DNA of 53,303 nucleotides from Bacteroidota bacterium (GCA_024103355.1 JAGFIU010000001.1:1-53303), one strand, 5' to 3'. Positions 8,372 to 17,644 are shown, counted from the stretch's first letter. Numbers and translations: made by a program. The notes: generated by a model not told the origin, from the letters alone.

Positions 8372-9849
8372 TTACAGACCCAAATGAACATATTTCGATT
8401 GAACAAGTAAGCAAATTTGTTCTTTCCAATGAGCAACTCTCATTGAATCAACATACTAAAGAAACCATCATCCGATGCAGGACCTATCTTGAAAACAAGA
8501 TTAAGTCAAGCAAAGAGCCTATTTATGGTATCAATACCGGTTTTGGTTCACTATGTAACAATATTGTTCCGTCCGACCAAATGCGAAACCTGCAATACAA
8601 TCTATTGCGTTCCCATGCATGTGGTACCGGTAGTGAAATCCCATCCGAAATTGTTCGGTTGATGTTGCTTCTGAAAATAAAATCTCTTTCAAAAGGGTTT
8701 TCCGGTGTTCAATTGGAAACTGTAGAAAGATTGGTAACTCTATATAATCTTAAAGCAATTCCTGTTGTTTACGAACAAGGTTCTTTGGGTGCTTCCGGAG
8801 ATTTGGCTCCTCTATCACATTTGTGCTTACCCATTTTTGGTGAGGGCAAATTAACTTATAACGGCAAAACCATTTCAGGTGAAACATTCTTAAAAGAAGC
8901 CGGATTAGAACCTGTTTCTTTGGGTGAAAAAGAAGGTTTGGCATTGATAAACGGCACTCAATTTATGAGTGCTTATGGTGTTTGGTGTCTAAATGAATTA
9001 ACAAGACTAAGCCGTTGGGCAGATGTGATTGCGGCAATGTCCACCGAAGCATTTGATGGCAGAACAGAGCCTTTCTCTCCCGAATCACATGAAATACGCC
9101 CTCATCCGGGACAGATTGAAACCGCAAAAAACATATCAGAACTCAGAGAAGGTTCTCAAATTGCTGTTCAACCCAAAAAACAAGTACAAGACCCATACTC
9201 ATTTCGATGTATTCCTCAAGTGCACGGTGCCTGCAAACAAGTATTACAACAGGCAAAAAGTATTATTGAAACTGAAATCAACGCAGTTACAGATAACCCG
9301 AACGTTTTTCCTGATGCTGACAAAATTCTCAGCGCAGGAAACTTTCATGGTGAAATTCTGGCATTTCAACTGGATTTTGCAGCAATCGCAGCTTCCGAGT
9401 TGGCATCTATCAGCGAGAGGCGAATTTATAAACTCATATCGGGAGAACGCGGGTTGCCTTTGTTTCTGACACCCAATGCCGGTCTGAATAGTGGATATAT
9501 GATTGCACAATATACCGCAGCTTCCATCGTGAGTCAAAACAAGCAGTTGTCAAGTCCTGCTTCTGTGGACAGCATAGTCAGCAGCAACGGACAAGAAGAC
9601 CATGTAAGTATGGGAGCAAATGCCGCTACTAAGTTGTACAGAGTGACCAACAACCTCAGAACAGTTTTGGCAATTGAACTCTTATGTGCTTGTCAAGGAT
9701 TGGATTTTCAAGGTGCAGACAAAACTTCAAATACACTTAAGAAGCTGCATGATGAATTTAGAAAAGTTGTGCCATTCAGAGAAAAAGACACATTCCTTCA
9801 TGATGATATAACAAGAGCTGAAGTTTTTTTGAATGAACAAACGCTTTAA
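8368..9849 (+). CDS. hutH: Histidine ammonia-lyase
   Basis: 493-residue aromatic amino acid lyase that removes ammonia from histidine to give urocanate. The MIO electrophile would form from Ala-Ser-Gly at residues 142-144 in LGASGDLAPLSH. Tyr53 in YGINTGFG, the Ser82-His83 pair (NLLRSHACGTG), FDGRTEPFSPESH, RPHPGQ, QDPYSFRC, GNFHGE, SERR and QEDHVSMG all fit HutH better than PAL. Flavobacterial tyrosine ammonia-lyases share the SH pair, so substrate specificity is very likely but not certain. It overlaps hisS by four bases at the start and the Nudix gene by 17 bases at the end. hutU, hutI and hutG are not in the window. Confidence 0.9.
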   Translation: MITDPNEHISIEQVSKFVLSNEQLSLNQHTKETIIRCRTYLENKIKSSKEPIYGINTGFGSLCNNIVPSDQMRNLQYNLLRSHACGTGSEIPSEIVRLMLLLKIKSLSKGFSGVQLETVERLVTLYNLKAIPVVYEQGSLGASGDLAPLSHLCLPIFGEGKLTYNGKTISGETFLKEAGLEPVSLGEKEGLALINGTQFMSAYGVWCLNELTRLSRWADVIAAMSTEAFDGRTEPFSPESHEIRPHPGQIETAKNISELREGSQIAVQPKKQVQDPYSFRCIPQVHGACKQVLQQAKSIIETEINAVTDNPNVFPDADKILSAGNFHGEILAFQLDFAAIAASELASISERRIYKLISGERGLPLFLTPNAGLNSGYMIAQYTAASIVSQNKQLSSPASVDSIVSSNGQEDHVSMGANAATKLYRVTNNLRTVLAIELLCACQGLDFQGADKTSNTLKKLHDEFRKVVPFREKDTFLHDDITRAEVFLNEQTL

Positions 9850-10276
9850 TATTCGGGTTTACGGGATTCTGACAAACGACAGAAACGAAGTATTAATAAG
9901 TGATGAATATCGCTGGGAGAAGTTTTTCACCAAATTTCCGGGTGGCGGATTAGAATGGGGTGAAGGTCTCAAAGAATGTTTGCAAAGGGAGTTTAAAGAA
10001 GAACTCAAATTAGATATTGAAGTTGGAGAAATTTTCTATGTTACCGACTTTTTTCAACAATCTGCATGGCTTGACACCGACCAGATTATCAGTATTTATT
10101 ATCAAATAACTTGCTCAGAAAAAAACACACTTCAATTTGAATCTTATCAGATACCGTTCAACGCAGAACAAGAGAAATACCGTTGGCTGTCGTTATCAGA
10201 GATTTCAGAAAACAGCTTTACCTTTCCGATAGACAAAATCGTTGGGAAAATACTGAGAGAAAAATTGTCAAAATAG
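9833..10276 (+). CDS. Nudix hydrolase
   Basis: 147-residue Nudix domain protein that should hydrolyse a nucleoside diphosphate linked to another group, using magnesium. The Nudix box runs from about residue 38 (GGGLEWGEGLKECLQREF, then KEELKLDI): the first Gly, the Glu five residues on, and the REx2EE metal-binding core are present, but the Gly usually found after EE is Leu. The length equals one domain with little extra. The start lies inside the end of hutH (17-base overlap), so it is probably co-translated. The substrate is unknown. Confidence 0.9.
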   Translation: MNKRFNIRVYGILTNDRNEVLISDEYRWEKFFTKFPGGGLEWGEGLKECLQREFKEELKLDIEVGEIFYVTDFFQQSAWLDTDQIISIYYQITCSEKNTLQFESYQIPFNAEQEKYRWLSLSEISENSFTFPIDKIVGKILREKLSK

Positions 10277-10365
10277 CCGACAGATATGTGTTCTGAAGGA
10301 AGAAGAAATATACATTACAATTCATTTTATTTTCTCATATTTGAACCCAATCTTTATTGAGCAAT

Positions 10366-12426
10366 ATGGCAAAGAATAAAGCTGCAAAGTACAAAGAACC
10401 CATAAAAAAATTTGTTCCACCTGCAAAAAACAAGCCTTCATTTTGGGAAATGAGTAACAAAAAACAATGGTGGATTGTTGGGATTATTACAGCATTTGCT
10501 TTTATTCTCAGGTCATGGGGCGCAGGAAGGGTAACCTTTTGGTTTGACGAATTTCTTCATGTGCTTCCTGCTGCCGACTTTTTGAGAGGGAAAGGATTGC
10601 ACAATATTGACGGATTCAATGGAGTTTTTACAACATGGGTTGAAATTGTAGCTATGGGTATCTTTGGCATAAGCGAGACTACCGCGAGGGTTGCAATGGC
10701 TTTATTTGCTGCGTCTTCAATTTTTCCTATGTACTTTGTCGCGAAAAAGCTCTTTAATTCTCGAATTGCAGTTACAACAATCTTTCTATTTGCTGTTTCT
10801 CTCTATGCTATTTATTGGGGGCGAACCGTAAGAAATTATGCTACTTTTCTTCCTTTTTATTTATGGATACATTGGCTTCTGCTTAAAATCTTTGAAGGGG
10901 ATATTTCTCAGAAAAATGATTTGAAGATTGTTTCCGGCATCAATATAAATATTAAAACCATCGGACTGTTATTACTGTCTTTTATTCTTTCTATGCTTAA
11001 TCACCAACTAACCATATTTATTGTTTTCGGTTGGTTTTTTTATGGTACAATTGTATGGGTAGGCAATGCTTTTACAGGGGAACGAAAGTTTATTAATAAA
11101 TACAGCATTTTTGTTCCACTCTTTCTTTCTTTCGGTTTTTTGTTTACAAGTACAGGCAATGTATTGGCTAAAAAATTTCTGGGGATATTGTTGCCACCCA
11201 ATATTGTAAATAACGTAGTTCCTGACCTATCTAGGATTTTAGCTCTTTGGAAATCCGAACCGTTCAAATCTTATGATGTATATATGAATGTTTTGAATAC
11301 AGACGGTAACTATATGTATATCCTTGCTATCTTGGGATTTGTTGTTTCATTTATAAAATACAAACGTTCTGCACTTTATATAGCATGTCATTTTATTTTT
11401 ATTGTTCTTTTGTTTTCATTCGTTTTTAGAGAAGCTGCGCTTAGTCGATATCTCTATTTTATAATCCCATTTTATTTTATGGCCGTTGCTTACGGAATAT
11501 GGTGGTTGATAGATAAATTATTTGAAAATATTTTGAAGAAACCTGCATTTCCCCGGTCCTCATTTGCTCTGATTGTTGTGCTTTTTCTGGGGTTTTTATT
11601 ATTAAATCCAAAGAATCTCAAAGCATTTCTAAACAATACCTCGCATGGTCAGATTGTTGATTCAAAGATTTCGGAATGGTATTTTACAAATTGGAAAGAC
11701 CCTATTGATTATGTTAAACAAAATATGGCTGAAGGAGATGTTGTGTTGTCAACTGTACCCAATGCCATACGGTTTTATATGGGAATTGACACTGCAAAAT
11801 TGGGTTGGTTTCGCCAGATGATTTATGACGGTACACAAAAGAAATATGTTCAAAACACACCCGATGGCAAGAAAGTCAGTGGTTATACCACCGATGAATT
11901 CATAAACACAGTCAAAAATAATCCTCGCGGATGGTTATTGGCTGATTATTATTTTTATAATGTGATGACCGACCCACACGCCAGACAATATGCAATAGAA
12001 CATTTAGACTATCATTTTGGAGCCGGCAGAGATGGCAGTGTTCAGGTTTTTAGCTGGGATCACTCAAAACCAAAAACCGAAGAAACTCCCATATTGATTG
12101 AACTTGGCAAACCCTTGGGCAGACAACAATCAGACGAATTGAGTTTTAATATAAACCTCATGGGACAAGACAAGGTATTTTTCATCTTTGACGAAGAGGG
12201 CATTGATGTTTCCGGAGAAGCCGTAATTCAAATCAATAACGGTCAGATGTTTCCGATTCCCAAACCTGAAAACAGCAGAGGTTGGGGAAAAGAATATGCT
12301 ACATTGGAAATTCCTGCACAATATTTTCAAAATGGTCAGAACAAAGCCACGTTCTATTATAACCCTCAGGTTGCAGCACAAGACATTCGTCCGGGCTTTG
12401 TATTACTAAATGTCAGGATGAGATAA
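10366..12426 (+). CDS. GT39/ArnT-like membrane glycosyltransferase
   Basis: 686 residues from ATG 10366 (an upstream in-frame TTG at 10357 is less likely). It has a basic cytoplasmic N-terminus, then a first membrane helix followed by GRVTFWFDEFLHVLPAADF, in which Asp61-Glu62 matches the catalytic acidic pair of GT-C enzymes of the PMT/ArnT class. About ten more hydrophobic helices run to residue 410, and a soluble C-terminal domain of about 270 residues follows. It probably uses a lipid-linked sugar at the outer face of the inner membrane; the acceptor is unknown. A near-consensus -7 box (CATATTTG, 10336-10343) lies upstream. It is convergent with pyrF, the two stop codons being one base apart. 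Confidence 0.75.
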   Translation: MAKNKAAKYKEPIKKFVPPAKNKPSFWEMSNKKQWWIVGIITAFAFILRSWGAGRVTFWFDEFLHVLPAADFLRGKGLHNIDGFNGVFTTWVEIVAMGIFGISETTARVAMALFAASSIFPMYFVAKKLFNSRIAVTTIFLFAVSLYAIYWGRTVRNYATFLPFYLWIHWLLLKIFEGDISQKNDLKIVSGININIKTIGLLLLSFILSMLNHQLTIFIVFGWFFYGTIVWVGNAFTGERKFINKYSIFVPLFLSFGFLFTSTGNVLAKKFLGILLPPNIVNNVVPDLSRILALWKSEPFKSYDVYMNVLNTDGNYMYILAILGFVVSFIKYKRSALYIACHFIFIVLLFSFVFREAALSRYLYFIIPFYFMAVAYGIWWLIDKLFENILKKPAFPRSSFALIVVLFLGFLLLNPKNLKAFLNNTSHGQIVDSKISEWYFTNWKDPIDYVKQNMAEGDVVLSTVPNAIRFYMGIDTAKLGWFRQMIYDGTQKKYVQNTPDGKKVSGYTTDEFINTVKNNPRGWLLADYYFYNVMTDPHARQYAIEHLDYHFGAGRDGSVQVFSWDHSKPKTEETPILIELGKPLGRQQSDELSFNINLMGQDKVFFIFDEEGIDVSGEAVIQINNGQMFPIPKPENSRGWGKEYATLEIPAQYFQNGQNKATFYYNPQVAAQDIRPGFVLLNVRMR

Positions 12427-12427
12427 C

Positions 12428-13246
12428 TCAATAGGAACAAACTGCATCAACCCATGGTTCCATTTGGTTTTGTAGAAACTGAGCTGCCTTTTCTGCTTTC
12501 TCTGTATAATCTTCTCCGTTACCGGCATAAATAATCCCACGCGAGGAGTTAACCAAAAGTCCTAATTGTGAGTTGATTCCTTTCTGAGCAACCTGATTTA
12601 GGCTTCCACCTTGCGCACCTACTCCGGGCACAAGAAGAAAGTTATCGGGGACAATTTTCCTGATTTGCTCAAATTCTTCTGTTTTGGTTGCACCGGTGAC
12701 AAACATCAAATTATTCTCATTTCCCCATTTGCTAACCGAATCCAAAACCTTTTCAAACAAACGAACTCCGTTGTGTTCAAAATATTGAAAATCTTTAGCA
12801 CCCGGATTAGAAGTCAATGCCAACACAATAACCCATTTATCCTTGAACTCAAGAAAAGGTCTTAAACTGTCTTCACCCATATAAGGAGAAACTGTTATGG
12901 CATCAAAATTCATTGTTTCAAAAAATGCTTTGGCATACATTGAGGAGGTATTTCCTATATCACCTCTTTTGGCATCTGCAATGGTAAATACATTATCAGG
13001 AACAAACTTTGCCGATTCCTCTAACACTTCCCATCCTTTGCTTCCGTATTGTTCAAAAAATGCTGTATTGAACTTATAGGCAACAGAGTATTTGCGGGTA
13101 TGTCTGATAATTTGCTTATTAAACTCCAACAACGCATCAATGGTTTTGGGGAGATGCATTGGCAGCTTATTGATTTCGGGATCAATCCCGGTGCATAGAA
13201 ATGATTTCTTTGCACAAATTTCGTTAAAGAGCTCTTGTTTGGTCAA
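12428..13246 (-). CDS. pyrF: Orotidine 5'-phosphate decarboxylase
   Basis: 272-residue long-type OMP decarboxylase that makes UMP, the last step of pyrimidine synthesis. The catalytic tetrad segment is DAKRGDIGNTS (Asp91, Lys93, Asp96), preceded by FLCTGIDPE, YKFNTAFFEQYG, and followed by TVSPYMGEDS, SNPGAKDFQ and the phosphate loop LVPGVGAQGG. The start is TTG at 13246: the frame upstream holds no ATG or GTG before a stop at 13265-13267, and the family N-terminus aligns here. pyrB and pyrR are far away in the window (39-40.5 kb). It faces the DUF6029 gene divergently. Confidence 0.95.
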   Translation of the reverse strand: MTKQELFNEICAKKSFLCTGIDPEINKLPMHLPKTIDALLEFNKQIIRHTRKYSVAYKFNTAFFEQYGSKGWEVLEESAKFVPDNVFTIADAKRGDIGNTSSMYAKAFFETMNFDAITVSPYMGEDSLRPFLEFKDKWVIVLALTSNPGAKDFQYFEHNGVRLFEKVLDSVSKWGNENNLMFVTGATKTEEFEQIRKIVPDNFLLVPGVGAQGGSLNQVAQKGINSQLGLLVNSSRGIIYAGNGEDYTEKAEKAAQFLQNQMEPWVDAVCSY

Positions 13247-13265
13247 TTTTCTTTTGTTTTTAAAT

Positions 13266-13273
13266 TACTTTTG
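13266..13273 (+). promoter_or_regulatory. -7 promoter box of the DUF6029 gene
   Basis: TACTTTTG, an exact TAnnTTTG match, 37 bases before the start codon at 13311. A TTTG at 13238-13241 is 24 bases upstream, slightly farther than the usual 19-21. Confidence 0.5.
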
Positions 13274-13310
13274 CCTCTGTTCAGTTTAAGGCATTGCAAA
13301 AGAAATCAAA

Positions 13311-14990
13311 ATGAAAGGAAGTACATTATTACTCAGTATAATTTTATCCGCACCGGTATTCACATTGGGTCAAGAACAAGGTAATTTTTCGGGAAATTTT
13401 CAAACCTACGTAAACTTTTATCAAAGAGATAATAAGATTGGTGCCAACACTGAAGTTTACAGAAACCAACTTTCCAGCATCGATGCATGGTTGTTTTTGA
13501 ATTATGAATACAAAGGATTCAACTTTTCTGCACGCTTTGATGGTTTTCAAAATTCACCCCTCTTCAACCCTCAGGGTACTTATACCAAACAAGGCCTGGG
13601 CTTTTGGCAAGTTTCAAAAGACATTAGTTGGTTGAATGTTACTGCGGGTTATTTCTATGAACAGTTTGCATCAGGAATGTTATTCAGAGCTTATGAAGAC
13701 AGAAATATCGGGATTGATTATGCCATTCAGGGTATCAGGGTAAAAGCAAATCCTATCAAACACCTAAGAATTATTGGTTTTTCCGGTCAACAAAAAGGAA
13801 ACGTATTCACAAGTGACCGTTTTGGTGTTGCGCCCCCTGTCATCAGCGGTTATAATATGGAATACCGAATCCCCATTAACGAATCGATGACCTTAGATTT
13901 GGGAAGTTCTGTTATTAATAGGGTATTGGATAACAACACTTTTGAGCGGGTCAAATCAGAAATCTTGTCATATCCCGACAGCCAGCGATTCAATGCTTTC
14001 TATAATGTTTTTGGAATGAATGGATATGGGAGATTTAGTTGGAAAGATTTCTCACTATACGGTGAATATAATTATAAAACAGAAGAACCTATTGCCAATG
14101 AGGATGGAAGTAAACTTTTCTCATCTCCCGGTAACATTATCTTCGGTTCTGCCTCATACTCAAAAAGTCGCTTTGGGAAAAATAAAAGAATGTCTTTTGG
14201 GGCAAATGCTCAATACAAAAGGATAGAAAATTTCAGCATGCGAACCTCACCTTTTGAAACTCTCTTAAATGGACAAATATCTTATCTTCCATCTATAACA
14301 AGGCAGAATGCATATAGACTACTTGCCAGATATAATGCGGTAACGCAACATCTTGGAGAACAAGCATATCAAATTGACCTTATTTTTACTCCAAAACGCG
14401 GAACTTCCGTTCTTTTAAATATGTCACATGTTGAGAGTCTATCATCAAACGGATTGAATGGCAAACCGGAGAAACTTTTTGAAGAAATTTATATGGAGTT
14501 TCAACATAAATTCAAAGTTTCAGCAAGCGGAAAACAATGGGCATTTAAAGGAGGAATTCAAAGTATTTTTTATAACCAAAACCGTTATGAAGTAAAACCC
14601 GGCTATCCTAACGTTCATGCAATTACTCCATTTGGTGAATTGACCTATAAATACACACGCACAAAATCACTTAGGTTTGAATGTCAATACCTTGATACAA
14701 AACAAGATTTAGGAAGTTTTATCAATGCAATTCTGGAATGGAATTTAGCCCCAAAATGGTCTTTTGCCGCAGGTGACATGGTCAATATAGTTCCTCACCG
14801 CCAACCCGGTTCCGCTGTATCTGATGAAATCATTCACTATTACACTGCATTTGCAGCTTATACCATGGGCGCAACTCAATTTACTTTGGCATATATCAAA
14901 CAAGTTGAAGGTGTTAACTGCACCGGTGGAATTTGTCGTGTTGAACCTGCATTCAGTGGTGTAAGATTTACCCTCAATACCTCTTTCTAA
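13311..14990 (+). CDS. DUF6029 family outer-membrane protein
   Basis: 559 residues with a signal peptide (MKGSTLLLSIILSAPVFTLG, cleavage near residue 20) and many alternating aromatic/polar beta-strands ending in Phe (FTLNTSF), as in outer-membrane barrels. The N-terminal pattern GNFSGNFQTYVNFYQRD, the YKGFNFSARFDG segment and the YEQFASGMLFRAYEDRNIGI segment fit the DUF6029 family, which is restricted to Bacteroidota and has no established function. It sits alone behind its own promoter, divergent from pyrF. It may be a barrel channel or a surface structural protein; no plug or TonB box is visible. Confidence 0.7.
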   Translation: MKGSTLLLSIILSAPVFTLGQEQGNFSGNFQTYVNFYQRDNKIGANTEVYRNQLSSIDAWLFLNYEYKGFNFSARFDGFQNSPLFNPQGTYTKQGLGFWQVSKDISWLNVTAGYFYEQFASGMLFRAYEDRNIGIDYAIQGIRVKANPIKHLRIIGFSGQQKGNVFTSDRFGVAPPVISGYNMEYRIPINESMTLDLGSSVINRVLDNNTFERVKSEILSYPDSQRFNAFYNVFGMNGYGRFSWKDFSLYGEYNYKTEEPIANEDGSKLFSSPGNIIFGSASYSKSRFGKNKRMSFGANAQYKRIENFSMRTSPFETLLNGQISYLPSITRQNAYRLLARYNAVTQHLGEQAYQIDLIFTPKRGTSVLLNMSHVESLSSNGLNGKPEKLFEEIYMEFQHKFKVSASGKQWAFKGGIQSIFYNQNRYEVKPGYPNVHAITPFGELTYKYTRTKSLRFECQYLDTKQDLGSFINAILEWNLAPKWSFAAGDMVNIVPHRQPGSAVSDEIIHYYTAFAAYTMGATQFTLAYIKQVEGVNCTGGICRVEPAFSGVRFTLNTSF

Positions 14991-15034
14991 TAATATCATT
15001 CTTAATTGTGAATGAACACAAACAACCTTTCACA

Positions 15035-15625
15035 ATGACTAAAGAATTCAATAATCTTCTTCCTGATGACGGAACCGCACTATATTTGGGAAGAATCATG
15101 GATGCAAAAGTTGCAAATTATTATTTGGAAACACTATTAAACAACATTTCATGGGAACATGATAAGGTAATCATTTATGGTAAGGAAATTATCGCAAAAC
15201 GTGAAGTAGCTTGGTATGGCGATAAAAATTTATCTTATACATATTCAGGAATTAAAAGAAATACATTGCCCTGGACTCACGAACTTTTGGAAATAAAAAA
15301 GTATGTTGAAGAATATGCAAACGAGACTTTTAATTCGTGTTTGCTAAACCTTTACCACAATGGAGAAGAAGGTATTGCATGGCATTCAGATGATGAGAAA
15401 GATTTAAAACAGGGAGGAACAATTGCTTCATTCTCTTTGGGTGCTGAAAGAAAATTTGTTTTCAAACACAAACAAAGAAAAGAAAAAATAGAAATAATAC
15501 TCGAACACGGAAGCCTGCTCTTGATGAAAAATAAGATTCAACTTCATTGGCTTCATTGCCTTCCTAAAACCAAAAAAATTAAAAACCAACGGATTAACCT
15601 GACCTTCAGGACTATCAAACAATAA
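15035..15625 (+). CDS. AlkB-like 2-oxoglutarate/Fe(II) dioxygenase
   Basis: 196 residues, of the ALKBH2/3-like type that oxidatively removes methyl groups from alkylated nucleic-acid bases. Iron ligands are His117 and Asp119 (AWHSDDE) and His174 (HWLHCLPK); Arg186 and Arg192 in RINLTFR bind 2-oxoglutarate. The KREVAWYGD segment (55-63) is the usual substrate-lid motif. I start at ATG 15035 because the GTG at 15008 only adds nine weakly conserved residues. It has no ada or alkA neighbour. Domain identity is clear; whether DNA or RNA is the substrate cannot be told. Confidence 0.92.
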   Translation: MTKEFNNLLPDDGTALYLGRIMDAKVANYYLETLLNNISWEHDKVIIYGKEIIAKREVAWYGDKNLSYTYSGIKRNTLPWTHELLEIKKYVEEYANETFNSCLLNLYHNGEEGIAWHSDDEKDLKQGGTIASFSLGAERKFVFKHKQRKEKIEIILEHGSLLLMKNKIQLHWLHCLPKTKKIKNQRINLTFRTIKQ

Positions 15626-15647
15626 AAACCATATTTTAGAATAGATA

Positions 15648-15655
15648 TAATTTTG
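15648..15655 (+). promoter_or_regulatory. -7 promoter box of the SDR gene
   Basis: TAATTTTG matches TAnnTTTG and ends 24 bases before ATG 15680. It overlaps the alternative TTG start at 15653, which argues against that start. Confidence 0.5.
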
Positions 15656-15679
15656 TTCACTTATAAAAAGCAAAACCTA

Positions 15680-16360
15680 ATGAAAGAAAAAGTAATTGTT
15701 GTAAGCGGAGCCAATGGTAATTTAGGACATGCCGTTGTTCAATATTTTCTGGAAAATGGGAATAAAGTAATCGGATTGGTTCACCGCAAAAGTCAAAATC
15801 CATTGATACACCATCATTATGAAGAATTGATTGTTGATATCTCCAATGAAAATGAAGCTCTTCAATGTGTAAATGAAATTGAAAATAAATATGATTGCAT
15901 TGATATTGCGATAATGACGGTTGGAGGATTTGCTATGGGTCACATTGCAGACACCGGGATAGACCGCATGAAACAACAATACAAATTAAATTTTGAGACT
16001 GCCTACAATCTCACAAAACCGGTATTGGCATTGATGCTCAAACAAGGCGAGGGCAAGATTTTCTTCACCGGCTCGATAGCGGGTATGAATATCAAGAAGG
16101 CAAAGGGCGTTATCGCTTACGGCCTCTCAAAATCACTCCTTTTCAACTTAGCTCATTTGATCAATATGGAATCAAACAATTCAGGAGTATTTGCTCATGT
16201 AATAGTGCCAAGCATCATTGATACCCCTCAAAATCGCGCGGATATGCCTAATGCAGATTTCAGTAAATGGGAAAAGCCGGAACAAATCGCGCAGGTTATT
16301 GGGAAATATGCCGAAAATAAATCGGATAAAGTTGAAATAGTGATTCAGGAAGAAATATAA
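15680..16360 (+). CDS. Short-chain dehydrogenase/reductase
   Basis: 226-residue SDR oxidoreductase using NAD(P)H. The Rossmann glycine motif is GANGNLG (10-16), close to the N-terminus; the catalytic triad is Ser132 (FTGSIAG), Tyr147 and Lys151 (YGLSK). The VGGFAMG stretch (81-87) resembles dihydropteridine-reductase-like SDRs, but the substrate cannot be assigned. The start at ATG 15680 puts the first strand in the usual place. It follows the AlkB-like gene by 54 bases with its own -7 box, and tRNA-Gly lies just downstream. Confidence 0.85.
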   Translation: MKEKVIVVSGANGNLGHAVVQYFLENGNKVIGLVHRKSQNPLIHHHYEELIVDISNENEALQCVNEIENKYDCIDIAIMTVGGFAMGHIADTGIDRMKQQYKLNFETAYNLTKPVLALMLKQGEGKIFFTGSIAGMNIKKAKGVIAYGLSKSLLFNLAHLINMESNNSGVFAHVIVPSIIDTPQNRADMPNADFSKWEKPEQIAQVIGKYAENKSDKVEIVIQEEI

Positions 16361-16368
16361 AAAAACTA

Positions 16369-16399
16369 TTGTAGAAATTCGGAAACTACCTCAAATTTG
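16369..16399 (+). promoter_or_regulatory. Promoter of tRNA-Gly
   Basis: ATTG at 16369-16372, then 19 bases, then CAAATTTG at 16392-16399 (one mismatch to TAnnTTTG). The spacing equals the Bacteroidota -33/-7 optimum. The box ends 15 bases before the mature tRNA. Confidence 0.6.
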
Positions 16400-16414
16400 C
16401 AGAGCAAAAATCAA

Positions 16415-16487
<73 letters not shown>

Positions 16488-16494
16488 CCGGTTA

Positions 16495-17403
16495 TTAAAA
16501 TTCAACCATTATTCTAAATTGGTTAAATCTATCTTCAATTTGTTGTTCTGTTAGGTTAAACAGGTTTTCTGTTCCAAATTTTTCAACACAAAAACTTGCC
16601 ATCGCACTACCATAGACCAAGGCTTTCTTGAGGGTGTCAAAATCGGTTTTATCTTTCTTTGCAATATAACCAAGGAATCCCCCCGCGAAAGTATCACCGG
16701 CTCCTGTTGGATCAAAAACCTGGTCTAAAAGCAATGCCGGTGCATAGAAACTACGATCCTCATGAAAAAGAATAGCTCCGTGCTCCCCTTTTTTTATAAT
16801 AAGGTACTTCGGCCCTAAGAGCATAATCTTTTGAGCTGCCTTTTTGAGTTGATATTCTCCGCTTAATTGCCTAGCCTCTTCATCGTTGATTGTCAAGACA
16901 TCAACTTTTGAAATAACCTGTTTTAATGAGTCTAAAGCAATATCCATCCAAAAATTCATAGTGTCCAAAACAATCAACTTGGGTCTGTTGTGTAATCTTT
17001 CAATCACCTTGAGTTGAACATCAGGACTAAGATTACCCAACATAAGATATTCACAATTCTGATAATCATCAGGAATGATAGGGTCAAAATTTCCCAAGAC
17101 ATTCAACTCCGTAATCAAGGTATCTCTGGAATTTAAGTCATAATTATACTTTCCTGACCAAAAAAAGGATTTCTCAGTACTTTTAATCTGCAATCCTTTT
17201 GTATCCACCCCTTTGGAGCGAATACTATCAATATATTCCTGGGGAAAGTCTCCGCCCACAACCGCAACCAAATTAATGGGTTTAACAAAATATGAGGCAG
17301 AAAGTGAGATATAAGAAGCAGCGCCACCAATAATTTTATCTGTTTTGCCAAAAGGAGTTTCAATAGCATCAAAAGCCACAGAACCAATAACAAGTAAACT
17401 CAT
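16495..17403 (-). CDS. PfkB-family sugar or nucleoside kinase
   Basis: 302-residue ribokinase-fold kinase. It begins MSLLVIGSVAFDAIETPFG, with the GGAASY substrate loop at 26-31. The C-terminal signature DPTGAGDTFAGGF (231-243) carries the anion hole and the catalytic Asp237. It phosphorylates a small sugar or nucleoside from ATP; the substrate cannot be read and no pathway gene is adjacent. It is convergent with tRNA-Gly. A near-consensus -7 box (CATATTTG, 17424-17431 minus strand) lies 20 bases upstream of the ATG. Confidence 0.88.
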   Translation of the reverse strand: MSLLVIGSVAFDAIETPFGKTDKIIGGAASYISLSASYFVKPINLVAVVGGDFPQEYIDSIRSKGVDTKGLQIKSTEKSFFWSGKYNYDLNSRDTLITELNVLGNFDPIIPDDYQNCEYLMLGNLSPDVQLKVIERLHNRPKLIVLDTMNFWMDIALDSLKQVISKVDVLTINDEEARQLSGEYQLKKAAQKIMLLGPKYLIIKKGEHGAILFHEDRSFYAPALLLDQVFDPTGAGDTFAGGFLGYIAKKDKTDFDTLKKALVYGSAMASFCVEKFGTENLFNLTEQQIEDRFNQFRIMVEF

Positions 17404-17466
17404 AATGTACTTTTTAGAGTCGGCAAATATGGCACAAAAAAACTCTCCATAAATTTTAAATTTTGA

Positions 17467-17498
17467 TTTGCTGAATTGAGTTTAAAAATTTAATATTG
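17467..17498 (+). promoter_or_regulatory. Promoter of tRNA-Asn
   Basis: TTTG at 17467-17470, a 20-base spacer, then TAATATTG at 17491-17498 (one mismatch to TAnnTTTG). Spacing is ideal; the mature tRNA begins 30 bases on. Confidence 0.65.
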
Positions 17499-17527
17499 CA
17501 GCCCCGTTCACAAAAAAACAAATATTT

Positions 17528-17601
17528 TCCTCAGTAGCTCAGCTGGTTAGAGCACATGACTGTTAATCATGGGGTCGCTGGTTCAAGCCCAGCCTGGGGA
17601 G
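17528..17601 (+). tRNA. tRNA-Asn (anticodon GTT)
   Basis: 74-nt cloverleaf: acceptor TCCTCAG/CTGGGGA (one T-G pair), D stem GCTC/GAGC, anticodon stem CATGA/TCATG with loop CTGTTAA (anticodon GTT), T stem GCTGG/CCAGC with loop TTCAAGC, discriminator G. CCA is not encoded. Confidence 0.96.
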
Positions 17602-17608
17602 CTTTATT

Positions 17609-17644
17609 CAGAAGAGGTCATTTGTGACCTCTTCTGTGTTTTTA
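17609..17644 (+). terminator. Rho-independent terminator after tRNA-Asn
   Basis: A perfect 12-bp stem (17609-17620 with 17625-17636), TTTG loop, then TGTTTTT. It lies eight bases after the tRNA. Confidence 0.85.

Noticed and set aside
15008-15034. GTG start adding nine residues to the AlkB-like protein
   Set aside because: The added residues have no clear family counterpart and the ATG at 15035 gives the usual N-terminus; not excluded.
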